Shown one piece after another: positions 17,406-26,337 of a DNA stretch of 64,000 nucleotides (position 1 is the stretch's first letter; every line of letters begins with the position of its first letter). The stretch is taken from NCBI RefSeq assembly GCF_900100335.1, contig NZ_FNFE01000001.1, forward strand, positions 930,001 through 994,000. Reading direction: 5' to 3'. Below the pieces are notes generated by a model. That model was not told the origin of the DNA. It worked only from the letters and a program-made list of their open reading frames with translations, and did no database searches. This DNA comes from Natronorubrum texcoconense. GTDB taxonomy: Archaea; Halobacteriota; Halobacteria; Halobacteriales; Natrialbaceae. A program made the position numbers and the translations under genes.

Positions 17406-17869
17406 TGAGCGAAATCTGCCTCCAGTGGTCGCCCGAACACGGGCCGCGCCGCAAACTCACCATCACACCAACCGACAGCGGCTGGGCCAAAATCGCGGCC
17501 GTCTGGGACGGTTCGCAGTGGCACGAAACGAGCTACGACCTGATCCAGGCCCCAACCATCTCCGCGCCCGATCACGCTGACGAGAACCCGACTCCGCGAA
17601 TACTCGAGACACTCATCGAACAGATTAACCACACGTGGGACTCCGACACGCCGCAGGTCCTCGCGTTCGACAGCCCGAACCCGATCGTCATCGCAGCCAG
17701 AGACGAGATATTGCGCTCCTACAGTGCCCGATCGACCTGCTGGCAGCCGATCGAAAAACCGGCACTCGAGCCACTCATTCGTGATCACGGACTGCCATCG
17801 GTGACCCCACTCGCTGAAACACCGTACAGTCGCAGCCAACTCGAGCGAGGTGAGCCAAATGGCCGATAG
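17402..17869 (+). CDS. Hypothetical protein, second gene of overlapping set
   Basis: A 155-residue protein starting within the stop of the previous gene (a second ATG directly follows). The N-terminus reads 'CLQWSPEHGPRRKLTI' and 'VWDGSQWHETSYDLI', a strand-rich pattern, and the end has 'SRSQLERGEPNGR'. No family was recognised. The stop lies 10 bases beyond the next ATG, giving another overlap. Confidence 0.65.
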   Translation: MMSEICLQWSPEHGPRRKLTITPTDSGWAKIAAVWDGSQWHETSYDLIQAPTISAPDHADENPTPRILETLIEQINHTWDSDTPQVLAFDSPNPIVIAARDEILRSYSARSTCWQPIEKPALEPLIRDHGLPSVTPLAETPYSRSQLERGEPNGR

Positions 17870-18875
17870 GAAGCTCAAGAAGCGACTCCAAATGATCGCA
17901 CCGGACTCGAGAGTTACGCTCACTTGGATGGCAGACGGAGACACCGTCCACAGTCGAGGAATCATTGGGTGCGACAACCAACCGATCCGATCCAGACGGA
18001 TCGAAGCTCCCGACCGAGACCTCCTGCTGACGCCAACAGCTGACGGAATTTCGGTCTCGAAGATCACCGCGACGGACACGGAGCCCCTTGGAACATTGAA
18101 CTCCATCCACCCGCGCGAGCAACCGACTGAGACGCTCCGAATTACCGACGCCGGCATCGACGTCCCACCCACACTCGTCGGCTACACCGGCTCGCTGATA
18201 CTCAGAACACACGCTGACAGTAGGTACATCACAATCGACGAACCAGGGCTCCAACAGTACTCGCGCCGCTTCCTCGTCGAACTCCACCCGCTGTATCCAG
18301 TGTTTGTTCACGAGAAGCCGTTGTGGATCCGTCCGTCATCGGGTTCAGAACGTAAATACGAACTCGTCGACGACCGAAGCCACAGCGAAACGCCAGAGCC
18401 GACCAGCAACCAGCAGCGATACGGTGATCTCCAGCGGGTCGCCAACACAGTCCATACCCTTTCGACGGCGGTCTTCGCTGACGACAGGCTCGACGAACGC
18501 GCGAGCGATCGTATCGGGCGGAAACTCCATGCGTTGCAATCGCAACTGCTGGACGCTCGGACAGTGTTAGTCGAACCATCGCCACGAGAAATGCCCTTGA
18601 CGACCGACAAAGCGGCCAGATACTCGTGGGAAAAGTATACCGACGCCCTCGAGTGGATCGACACCCAGATAGACACTCTTCAACAGCGGATCGAAACGGA
18701 CGACGAACTCCCGCTCGAGCGCAAATTGGCAGCCAAAACCCGCCTCTCTCAGCTCACCGAACTCGACGCGATCCGCCAAACACTTGCCGAGTCGCATGAC
18801 GTCCCGGCATCGATGACCGACGAGCAGCCGTCGAAGGACAACCGACCACAATTGACTGTCTACAGAGGACCATGA
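17859..18875 (+). CDS. Hypothetical protein with C-terminal helical region
   Basis: A 338-residue protein from the ATG at 17859 (a GTG three codons upstream is possible). The first 170 residues are strand-rich with repeated 'TDAGIDVPPTLVGYTGSLIL'-like segments. The C-terminal 130 residues are mostly charged helix, including 'YTDALEWIDTQIDTLQQRIE'. No catalytic motif or signal peptide was seen. Its stop overlaps the short frame that follows (ATGA at 18872-18875). Confidence 0.65.
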   Translation: MADRKLKKRLQMIAPDSRVTLTWMADGDTVHSRGIIGCDNQPIRSRRIEAPDRDLLLTPTADGISVSKITATDTEPLGTLNSIHPREQPTETLRITDAGIDVPPTLVGYTGSLILRTHADSRYITIDEPGLQQYSRRFLVELHPLYPVFVHEKPLWIRPSSGSERKYELVDDRSHSETPEPTSNQQRYGDLQRVANTVHTLSTAVFADDRLDERASDRIGRKLHALQSQLLDARTVLVEPSPREMPLTTDKAARYSWEKYTDALEWIDTQIDTLQQRIETDDELPLERKLAAKTRLSQLTELDAIRQTLAESHDVPASMTDEQPSKDNRPQLTVYRGP

Positions 18876-18985
18876 CCGACAGCACCGAGCTTCCCACCAG
18901 CACCGAACGGAACAGTTGTACAGAGATCACTGCCGAAGTCCAAGCCACAATCCACGACGGGACAGGAGGTGAGCGAGATGAGTGA
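18872..18985 (+). CDS. Short coupled ORF of 37 residues
   Basis: This starts on the ATGA shared with the previous gene's stop and ends inside the next gene's start region. The product begins 'MTDSTELPTSTERN' and ends 'GERDE'; it is acidic and Ser/Thr-rich. The tight overlap on both sides suggests real coupled translation, but the sequence has no known relatives that can be recognised. Confidence 0.4.
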   Translation: MTDSTELPTSTERNSCTEITAEVQATIHDGTGGERDE

Positions 18986-19607
18986 GGATCAGTCGCCAAC
19001 TGACGCCGAGCGAGAGTTCACTCGAGATATCGAAGGGCGCGGCAAAGGCGACGGCCGCTGGCTCGAGTTCCAACTCTCGCGCGCACTCAAACAGTGGGGC
19101 TACGTAACGGACATGCGTGAGACAGCCTACGGTCTCGAGATCGACGTCGTCGCCAAGCGGAAAGAACCACGGAACAGACCAACTGACTACATCGTCGCCG
19201 AATGCAAAGACTGGGAGAATCGCTCGATCACCCCAAACGTCATCTATCGACTCTGCATGCTCGCATTCAGCTGTCGAGCAATGCCAGTGTTGTGCCACAC
19301 GACGACGCTGACACCGAAGGCCCGAGAAATCGCCCAGAAATGGGAAGTTCGAGTCCTCACGCTCGAGGATTTACATCGTGGTGCACTGCCAGCACCGAAC
19401 GTGAGTGCACCGATCGAGGAACTGTGCATGCATCGAAGACAATGCACTCCTCGCGAGGGACGGGGGACACTGCCAGTGATGCTCACCTACGAGCGCGAGC
19501 GGCACTTCTCCTACGTTCCTGGCTTCAAAGCCAAGGGGCGACTCTGTGAGTATCAGCCGATCGAGAATGCTGACGAATCCCACTCGTCCGAAGACAGTGG
19601 TGAGTAG
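18978..19607 (+). CDS. PD-(D/E)XK nuclease-like protein (Mrr/RecB type)
   Basis: A 209-residue protein. The motif order Glu 30, 'EIDVVA' with Asp 56, and 'AECK' with Glu 75 and Lys 77 fits a PD-(D/E)XK endonuclease core of the kind found in Mrr-like restriction enzymes and resolvase-type nucleases. ATG 18978 is chosen because GGAGGT (18965-18970) stands seven bases before it; a GTG at 18969 would lie on top of that ribosome-binding site. The C-terminal half carries several Cys residues and 'YERERHFSYVPGF'. It is the last of five overlapping genes, so it likely acts with the unknown proteins before it. Confidence 0.75.
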   Translation: MSEDQSPTDAEREFTRDIEGRGKGDGRWLEFQLSRALKQWGYVTDMRETAYGLEIDVVAKRKEPRNRPTDYIVAECKDWENRSITPNVIYRLCMLAFSCRAMPVLCHTTTLTPKAREIAQKWEVRVLTLEDLHRGALPAPNVSAPIEELCMHRRQCTPREGRGTLPVMLTYERERHFSYVPGFKAKGRLCEYQPIENADESHSSEDSGE

Positions 19608-20567
19608 GGCGGCTCACAACCGAGATACAATGCAGCCACCGATACTCGCTCGCAATCGACTCGAGGTTTTCAAGTTGGTTCGAACAGCCTCGTTGCTAAC
19701 TCGCTGAGCGAGACGGAGAGACACCAGCTACACAGTTGACGAGTGGCCTGCTACATGAAGGCGACCCCCGTTCTCGCCCGTAGCTGACTGTATGCGGCGT
19801 CACGGCCCGCTACCTCGATTTTTCTGAACAACAGCGCTTCCGGATCCAACCAGACGATACTGAACTCCTCGAGAGAAGTCGTCTCTCTCCCACACGTACC
19901 GAAATCGGTCGCTGCGCCGCTGGTTATCCGGCCTGTTAGCTGTGGGTATTTCTTCGAGGTGTCTCTCGGTAGTCTATAGAGCCGACAGCTACACATCTGA
20001 GACCGGTACGACAGCTGTCTCTTGGGCTATGAATCTCCGTGGAAAAGGACGTTAGTAGATCTAACTACGTCTCGACTCGATAGTATACTGAAGAATCCGC
20101 CCTATACATCCGTAGTGCAATTTGCACAGTTCATTTCAACCGTTATTGTATGCAACAGGCGGTTATTACACTGACAGCGCTATCAGCCCCGACACAGAGA
20201 GAAACAGATCGCTCGAATCAGGCAACTCCCCTGCACGCAGTGGGTTTTGGAGCGCTGGAAAGAAGACAACTCTCACATCATAGAGTCATCACCCTGTCAA
20301 GTGGTGCTTCCGGTCTGGTGGTCTTCGGTGTTGTAACATGGACAAAAAACGCACATTCTTCGTCGTAATAGATGACGGAGCAGTCTTGCGATTTCTCACG
20401 GGGGCGGAATAGGACGAGATCGATGTCGCGCCACCACCCACCAGACGGCGTCGGGGTGGTTGTTTTGATTGGTACAATAAAAACTGCCACCAGTGTATTC
20501 AGTTGTGCGTGTCCAATAACTCATACCACCAGTAGTATTTTACAAACTCACCAGTAGAATTGTCTAT
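19608..20567. other. Gene-poor stretch before integrase
   Basis: About 960 bases. Short frames of up to 81 codons exist, but none has a convincing protein pattern or ribosome-binding site. A perfect 13-base palindrome, GTGCAATTTGCAC, lies at 20115-20127. No RNA gene was recognised. Confidence 0.45.
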
Positions 20568-22232
20568 ATGACGGCTCTGAAATGGACTTCGGAATACGTC
20601 CAACGAAAGTTTCCCGACGACGTTCGCGAGGTTCGGCGCGCGGAAGGGGAAAACCCAGACGTGAAACCGACCCACAAATGGCTCCGTGAACATGGTTTGA
20701 TCGGCATCCAAGGATACGCAGAACGCCACGACAAGACTGTGGATGATGTCCTCTTGAACGAATGTGGGTTCGACTCTCGAAAGCGCAAGCCGCTCCCCGG
20801 AACGCACGGTGAGACGAAGCAGTTGGTCCGCAAGTGGCTCGAAGACGAGGATACGGCATTTAGCCGCCTTGGTGACACATCTATCAAAAGCGCTTGGTCG
20901 CACATGCGCAAGCTAATGGAGATCTCTCAAGACGCTCTCGGCTCGAGCAACCTCCTCCGGCCAGCCCGTGCTCCTAAGGGGAAAAACATCCGCCTCACGC
21001 TCGACCTTTTCCGAGCGATGAACGAGGAATTAGAGTCCGAGGGATCCCGATATAACTACGCCTCAACGCTGAAGTCATTTTACGGCTATCTGGAGATGAC
21101 CGGCGAAGTCGATTCGAATCCGGCTGAAGCAGTCCTCCCGCGAATGGGCTGGTCGTACACCCGCGAATCTCCTGAAATCGCTCTCAAACCAGCGCAGGTC
21201 CGGAAGTGCTGGGAAGCAACTGAGTCCGTCGACGAAGATACTCTCGAGGAACTCGGCAGCGCGGAGTTACGCGAACTGCTCACCCAAAAGATACTCTTGC
21301 TCTGCCTCGCCGGCTGTGGACAGCGGACCAGTGACCCACTAATCACGCACGCTAAGGAAGATATCATCCTTGACCCAGCTGATCCCCGGATCTGCTTCGA
21401 CGAGGAGCGTAAGAACGGTCAAGGCACTACACCGATCATGGCAGGTCTAGACTACTTTGAGGAGTACATCGGGTTACTCGAAGAGGAAGGCTACGAGATG
21501 TTGTTCCCAAGTGAGGATTCGGAGGACGGTACCCGATCTGATGGTTGGGTACGCAACGAGGTCGAGAAAATCGTCGATCGAGCCGACATTCGACTGCCTG
21601 ATGGATCGAGGCCGACGCCAAAGCATTTCCGCCAATTCTGGTACAACGAGTACTTTGATGCCTATGAGGCGTACATCGCCAAGGTCGAGGACGTTGCAGC
21701 GGCTCAGTCAAGCGCCTCGGCGGAGATCGTTGACAAACACTATCTTGCCAGCCATCGCGCTCGAGACCACTTTCGCCGCTTCGCGAACGCTCACTTCGAA
21801 ACGGCGTTCCCAACCGATGTCGTGATTTCGCCAGAGGAGATCGCTGAAGCTCGAAATACAGGGGACGAGGATGACCAGAGTTCGCTCACGGACTTCGTGA
21901 CGAGGCCAAAGACAGACAGCAACTCGACACACGCGATCGTCGGCGCTATGGCAGTCCTTCCAATCGTGAGGTGGAATACGGAACTTGCGACCTCTCGAGC
22001 TGTTCGTGAGTTCGCGGCGATGAAACACGACGAGGAAGTGATCGATCCAACGTCTGTGCACGGAATATCGCAGTTCCTCGTTGGTGTTGTGGCAATTTCA
22101 GTCATGGCGTTGGTATTGATTACGGTCGGGTATCCAATGTGGTCGATCGCCGTGATGCTGCTTGCTGCGTGGGCATTCACGACCTCGTCAATCGATATGG
22201 CGGAGCCCCGCCCGGTTGCTGCGAGTAGCTGA
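20568..22232 (+). CDS. Tyrosine recombinase-like integrase with C-terminal membrane segment
   Basis: A 554-residue protein. The N-terminal 190 residues contain charged helices and a core-binding (SAM-like) domain, including 'NEELESEGSRYNYASTLKSFYGYL'. The catalytic domain shows Arg in 'GCGQRTSD', a second box 'PKHFRQFW' where Lys replaces the usual His, and the Tyr in 'DKHYLASH'. After residue 480 a hydrophobic stretch of about 40 residues ('FLVGVVAISVMALVLITV', then 'IAVMLLAAWAF') predicts two membrane helices. This arrangement is known among haloarchaeal recombinase-like proteins, whose membrane tail is unexplained. Whether it is still an active integrase is uncertain because of the altered box. 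Confidence 0.75.
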   Translation: MTALKWTSEYVQRKFPDDVREVRRAEGENPDVKPTHKWLREHGLIGIQGYAERHDKTVDDVLLNECGFDSRKRKPLPGTHGETKQLVRKWLEDEDTAFSRLGDTSIKSAWSHMRKLMEISQDALGSSNLLRPARAPKGKNIRLTLDLFRAMNEELESEGSRYNYASTLKSFYGYLEMTGEVDSNPAEAVLPRMGWSYTRESPEIALKPAQVRKCWEATESVDEDTLEELGSAELRELLTQKILLLCLAGCGQRTSDPLITHAKEDIILDPADPRICFDEERKNGQGTTPIMAGLDYFEEYIGLLEEEGYEMLFPSEDSEDGTRSDGWVRNEVEKIVDRADIRLPDGSRPTPKHFRQFWYNEYFDAYEAYIAKVEDVAAAQSSASAEIVDKHYLASHRARDHFRRFANAHFETAFPTDVVISPEEIAEARNTGDEDDQSSLTDFVTRPKTDSNSTHAIVGAMAVLPIVRWNTELATSRAVREFAAMKHDEEVIDPTSVHGISQFLVGVVAISVMALVLITVGYPMWSIAVMLLAAWAFTTSSIDMAEPRPVAASS

Positions 22233-22367
22233 ATTGCTACAGGCCAGTATACTCGCTGGCATATTCGTTAGTCAGCCAGTCAACCTTCCTACCAGCCGTC
22301 TTTTCAGTCAGCCATACAGTTAACGGGTAGAGAAGAGAACGAACCTGCTACGGGCCGAATTGAGTCC

Positions 22368-22520
22368 TCAAAGGATACAGGGAAAGAGTTCAGCGCATGG
22401 TTTCATGCCGGAGTCAATGTCAGTCGCCCCATCGACTTTATTCATCACACGATCGACGACTTGTGCGTCGAGGTTCTCGAGGTGACCGATCACTTGTTCA
22501 GTGTACGCGACGTCAGTCAT
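22368..22520 (-). pseudogene. Truncated RelE/ParE-type toxin
   Basis: The ATG at 22520 overlaps the end of the antitoxin gene by eight bases. The first 32 residues ('EQVIGHLENLDAQVVDRVMNKVD') match the start of RelE/ParE toxins, but the frame then loses similarity and stops after 50 residues. Full toxins have about 85-95 residues, and the catalytic basic C-terminal half is missing. The toxin is therefore probably inactive. Confidence 0.6.
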
Positions 22521-22800
22521 CTAAGCTAAGGCGCTCGCGAACGTCGTTAGCCGACTGCGTGTCACCCTGTTCCCGCTGCTCATGGCTCGTTTTGAGTTCT
22601 TTGAGCGTCTCTTCCGAGAGCCTCGTCGGTGGATCGATCCAGTCACGGAGTGCGTCGCGGATCGCCTCTGACCGCGAGGTGTACCCGCGACGCTCGTACT
22701 TCTCGTCGATCTCCTCGAGGAGGTGATTTGGAACCCGGACGTCGATTTTGGAGGTGCCGTCACCATTTCCTTCACCGCCATCATTGGTGTCAGTACTCAT
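22513..22800 (-). CDS. Ribbon-helix-helix (CopG-type) antitoxin
   Basis: A 95-residue protein from the ATG at 22800 (the frame continues eight codons upstream). The ribbon-helix-helix motif 'KIDVRVPNHLLEEIDEKYER', then 'YTSRSEAIRDALRDWI', covers residues 18-56. The rest is an acidic tail that would hold the toxin. Its 3' end overlaps the truncated toxin, the usual order of an antitoxin-toxin pair. It may still repress its own promoter: GTGAGACGTGCGTCTCAC just upstream (22805-22822) is an inverted repeat suited to a ribbon-helix-helix dimer. Confidence 0.75.
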   Translation of the reverse strand: MSTDTNDGGEGNGDGTSKIDVRVPNHLLEEIDEKYERRGYTSRSEAIRDALRDWIDPPTRLSEETLKELKTSHEQREQGDTQSANDVRERLSLDD

Positions 22801-22804
22801 TATT

Positions 22805-22822
22805 GTGTGAGACGTGCGTCTC
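22805..22822. promoter_or_regulatory. Palindromic operator upstream of antitoxin
   Basis: GTGAGACGTGCGTCTCAC is an inverted repeat with eight-base arms GTGAGACG/CGTCTCAC around two bases, directly upstream of the antitoxin start. It fits autoregulation by the ribbon-helix-helix protein. Confidence 0.55.
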
Positions 22823-22887
22823 ACAGATGACTATTTGCCCTGTACTGAGCAGTAACTACATCTGAGAATGTATCGGCGGATAACCTA

Positions 22888-22948
22888 CCAGCTGCGATAG
22901 ATGTTCCGATCGTCGTGCAAGATACACAGCGCAAATGTGGCATAGACT
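22888..22948. repeat. Diverged direct repeat, copy A
   Basis: This segment resembles 24004-24064 in the same orientation. The core at 22914-22937 differs from 24031-24054 at only two of 24 bases. The two copies flank the membrane protein gene at 23002-23775. Confidence 0.45.
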
Positions 22949-23001
22949 GGTGATCGTTCAGACAGAAAGCATATGCCAATATATTAGAGATTTGAAAGAG
23001 T

Positions 23002-23775
23002 ATGCTTGAAGAGCGGGGTGGTCGCGTCTTGTGGTACTCTGTCGGAGTGGCAGTTCTACTGATTGTCTGTATCCTGTACTCTGGGGCACTCGCAGCACCG
23101 TACAATACGAATGGACCGTCGTATGCTGTCGCCCATGAGTCAACTGAGGCGTTCGAGAACTACGTCGAAGACAACGAAGAATTGCAAGAAATGTCGGCCG
23201 TTCCCGTAGCCGACCTTTCGCCGGAGACTCAACGAGCGTTCGGCGAGATGCAGAGCAAACAACCGAGGGCCGGTAACCAATATGAACACGGCGGATGGCA
23301 ACGAATCGGACCCGTCTCAGTCTGCCACTCATCGCTCATTTATTGTGACGAGTATACCGATTGGCCCGATTTCCCCACAGAACACTATATTGGCGGTGGT
23401 TCCTATACCACATATGGACTCGTAGAGAACGACGGGGACGAATACCTTGTCCGGACGACATCCGGACCTCGGTTAGACTTTGGTCCACTCCTTCATTTGG
23501 TCATAAAAGTACTAACCTTAGGCCCGTATGCCGTTTTTCTTCTTTTGACGGGGTTTACACGAAAGGAGGGTACGAATGGAAACCAGACCACGTACGCTAC
23601 GGTCGGGCTTGGATTAGCAGGAGCAGTGTTGGTACATCCCTATATTCTCATGTGGGCCGGACCTTCCTCGAGACTGTTCTTTTTATCCCTTGGTATCCTC
23701 GCGTTCGTTTCGTGGGGAACTATGCTGGCTTGGTCATATCTTCGTCTCACGAGTGACAGAGCGCCACCAAGGTAG
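23002..23775 (+). CDS. Membrane protein of unknown function
   Basis: A 257-residue protein. An N-terminal membrane helix ('VLWYSVGVAVLLIVCILYSG') is followed by an extracytoplasmic domain of about 135 residues with a Cys pair ('SVCHSSLIYCDEY') that may form a disulfide. Three more hydrophobic segments end the protein ('LLHLVIKVLTLGPYAVFLLL', 'ATVGLGLAGAVLVHPYILM', 'LFFLSLGILAFVSWGTML'). Haloarchaeal genomes carry many such proteins with this layout. Function is unknown. It stands alone between two copies of a diverged repeat. Confidence 0.75.
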   Translation: MLEERGGRVLWYSVGVAVLLIVCILYSGALAAPYNTNGPSYAVAHESTEAFENYVEDNEELQEMSAVPVADLSPETQRAFGEMQSKQPRAGNQYEHGGWQRIGPVSVCHSSLIYCDEYTDWPDFPTEHYIGGGSYTTYGLVENDGDEYLVRTTSGPRLDFGPLLHLVIKVLTLGPYAVFLLLTGFTRKEGTNGNQTTYATVGLGLAGAVLVHPYILMWAGPSSRLFFLSLGILAFVSWGTMLAWSYLRLTSDRAPPR

Positions 23776-24537
23776 ACGGAAGCGTTTCCTGCGAGAACGA
23801 GTATTTCGATCTGATCTCCGGGCATCGAGTGATAGTAGAGATTCGTCAATTTTCGTGCGTTGTACGGAGCAAACGGTACGATTTGTGTGGTCAGCAGGTG
23901 ACCGTGCTAGTCAAGCCTGTCGTAGGAGCTACCCTCGCCATCCACAGCGGTTTCTCACTGGCGGGCGCGTGCCATGTAACGCGTACTGACCGCTGGACTT
24001 TCTGCCAGTTGCATTAGATGCTCTCGCTGCCGTGCAAGATACAGAGCGCGAATGCCGCACGAGAGTCGGCTTAAGTTGCGACAGTGGAGATCGCTCAGCA
24101 CAGGCAGAGAAGCTATCGAACTCAAAAAATAGGTGAAGACCAAATTCTGAGTCTAACCGTTTTAGTTCGCACGTGTAGTGAGCGGATGGTTCACTTCTAT
24201 CCGTGTGAAACAAGTGAAGCCAACGTACTGCCTCATCCTCTATATTCAGTAGGTCGTTTCTGACGTCTATCCAAGAGGTGGGTAGCTGCTCCGGTAACGC
24301 CTCCGCTCATACTGACCAATCATCAACCCTCGCAGATCGCCTCTCAGTCTGTGTCACATTCGCACCTTGTATCCAGCATGACTCCTGAAACCAATCTCCG
24401 TTTTAGGGTTTCAACAGAGTTAGTGAAGCCAAGTAGTGACTGGTACCGAACCGAGCAAGCAACAGTTCGGACAACGACCTCAAATTAGACGCTGACCCTT
24501 CAGCTCAACCCATGGGACGAGTTCTCCCCTGTGGCGA
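23776..24537. other. Gene-free stretch with repeat copy B
   Basis: About 760 bases with no convincing gene. It contains copy B of the diverged repeat (24004-24064). Short minus-strand frames here have features of decayed coding DNA but could not be assigned. Confidence 0.4.
24004..24064. repeat. Diverged direct repeat, copy B
   Basis: This matches copy A at 22888-22948 over about 60 bases with roughly two thirds or more identity. The best-kept part is CGTGCAAGATACA, also present in copy A. Confidence 0.45.
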
Positions 24538-24915
24538 TTATTTCCAGTTGGTAGTTATACTGCTCCCTCCGGGAGCGTCTGTATGGCCACCGTCGTTCGA
24601 AGAATTGTTGAGATCATCTCTATGGATTTCACGGGAGTGCGTATATGGGAGAAGTTCCTTGAAATATATCGGTGGGATGTGCTCTCTGGGGTTAAAACCA
24701 TCAGCAAGTCTGTACCTACTACTCGAGGAAACTGTTGCAACTGGTTCGATTACACCTAGTCGCCTACCTTCTTCGAGCCGATTATCGATAGCCGATTCCG
24801 ATGCCCTGATTCCGCGAATTAGCTCTTGTCGCTGTCTCTCTGACTCCGACAGCAAAACTACAATCTCTATACTACCTGCACGGTCTCGGTATTGATTGAG
24901 GTCGATATCGTTCAT
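24538..24915 (-). CDS. Hypothetical winged-helix-like protein
   Basis: A 125-residue protein. Residues about 10-75 ('SIEIVVLLSESERQRQELIRGI', 'DNRLEEGRRLGVIEPV', 'SSSSRYRLADG') read like a winged helix: helices, then a wing ending in a strand. The C-terminal part is polar and low in structure. It could be a small DNA-binding regulator. No family was named with confidence, and there is no partner gene close by. Confidence 0.55.
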   Translation of the reverse strand: MNDIDLNQYRDRAGSIEIVVLLSESERQRQELIRGIRASESAIDNRLEEGRRLGVIEPVATVSSSSRYRLADGFNPREHIPPIYFKELLPYTHSREIHRDDLNNSSNDGGHTDAPGGSSITTNWK

Positions 24916-25110
24916 GGATCTGAACCGTGTCGACGTGTTAAAATAATCCTTTGGGGAGAGGGGGTGTAGAGAATTATCGTACTTTAATTTTGGCGTGTTA
25001 CTACCAAGGAGTGGACGTCAGCCCGTTTAAGACCTCCCTCCGTATCGACGCCTATGCTCAACTAAGAAAACTGCAGCCACCCGCACACTCCCCAACGTGT
25101 GACTAGAGTG

Positions 25111-26337
25111 ATGAACCGCACCGAAACCAGTGAACTGACGATCTCAAAAATGTCTAATAGAAAACCACCCACCGCTGCCGCGAAGAACAGTCAAACAGAT
25201 GCGTCCTTTGACGTCCGCGAGCTCATCCGAGCAGAAACGATTGACGAACTCGGCCCTCGACAGGCTATAGACTTTGTATCGGAGTTGTCCGACTGGTATC
25301 GCTGGATGCGCAAACAGGGCATAAGTAGAGACGAATGGCAATTGGAAGGACACAGTCGGAGTACAGCGAATAACTACGTTCAACGACTCTGCCGTATTCT
25401 TCCGGAGCTCTGGAACGAGTTTCGTGGCTATACGATGCAGATCTCCCCCGAGATGGGAGACTGGTACCTCGAGCAGCTACGAGACGACGAGATCCGAAAG
25501 GAAAACGGTCAGCCATACGCAGGAAGCTCAAAGAAAAAACAGGTCTGCACCCTGTTGAGTTTCTTCCGATTTCGATCGAGCCAGCGAAATGGAAAGGAGT
25601 GGGAACCGGCCACGCTTTTTCAGGCAGATGCCGGTACTCGAGTGGCAGATCCGATCAAACGAGATGAGAGAAGTCTCATTCGTGAAGCTGTACTCGAGTA
25701 CAAAACGGTAAAGCGCTACAACAACTGCACTCCCGAAGAGAGAGACCGAATCAAGGGCGAACTCGCTCAACGTCTTGGGAAGCCGAAAGAGGAAGTTACG
25801 AAAAGCGATTGGGAAGACGTGAACCGATGCTGGATGTGGCCATCGATCATCATGGTTACTCTCGATATCGGTGCCCGACCGGTTGAAATAGAGAGAGCCA
25901 GTACAGAGTGGCTTAAGCTCTCGGCACCGGAAATCGAGATCCCGAAGGATGACGCCGCTAAGAACGATCAAACGTGGACCAATACGATTACGGAGCGGAC
26001 GGCAAAGGTGCTGCGACGCTGGCTCCAGCAACGAAACTCCCTGCCGAAATACGACGATACTGATGCTCTCTGGCTCACTCGAGAAGGCAACCCATATTCT
26101 CCGGGTCCGCTCGGCCGAAACCTTCGGAACATCATGGATGAAGCCGGGATCGATCACAGTGACCGAAATATCTCATGGTACAGTCTGCGATACTCACTGG
26201 CCACATCTCTCGCCAAAGAAGCCGACAGTCACGAGGAAGTCCGTAAACAAATGCGTCACAAACGGCCTGAATCGACTATGCGCTACATCCATCCGCCCGA
26301 CGAAGATGTCCGTAATCATCTCCGACGTATCGCCTAA
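25111..26337 (+). CDS. Tyrosine recombinase / integrase
   Basis: 408 residues from the ATG at 25111 (an in-frame GTG at 25099 adds four). An N-terminal helical core-binding domain includes 'WYRWMRKQGISRDEW' and 'SRSTANNYVQRL'. The catalytic domain has Arg in 'GARPVEIE', the second box 'WYSLRYS' with Tyr in place of the common His, His in 'MRHKRPEST', and the nucleophile in 'STMRYIHP'. The central segment 'YNN.TPEERDRIK...LAQR.GKPK' is shared with the integrase at 27413, so the two are paralogues. It is probably the recombinase of one of the elements stacked here; its attachment site was not found. Confidence 0.85.
   Translation: MNRTETSELTISKMSNRKPPTAAAKNSQTDASFDVRELIRAETIDELGPRQAIDFVSELSDWYRWMRKQGISRDEWQLEGHSRSTANNYVQRLCRILPELWNEFRGYTMQISPEMGDWYLEQLRDDEIRKENGQPYAGSSKKKQVCTLLSFFRFRSSQRNGKEWEPATLFQADAGTRVADPIKRDERSLIREAVLEYKTVKRYNNCTPEERDRIKGELAQRLGKPKEEVTKSDWEDVNRCWMWPSIIMVTLDIGARPVEIERASTEWLKLSAPEIEIPKDDAAKNDQTWTNTITERTAKVLRRWLQQRNSLPKYDDTDALWLTREGNPYSPGPLGRNLRNIMDEAGIDHSDRNISWYSLRYSLATSLAKEADSHEEVRKQMRHKRPESTMRYIHPPDEDVRNHLRRIA

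Noticed and set aside
19751-19996. 81-codon minus-strand frame in the gap before the integrase
   Set aside because: No recognisable fold, no upstream signal and no conserved neighbour; kept only as part of the gap description.
20278-20490. 70-codon minus-strand frame ahead of the integrase
   Set aside because: Overlapping frames in two phases with equal length and no protein pattern argue for chance.
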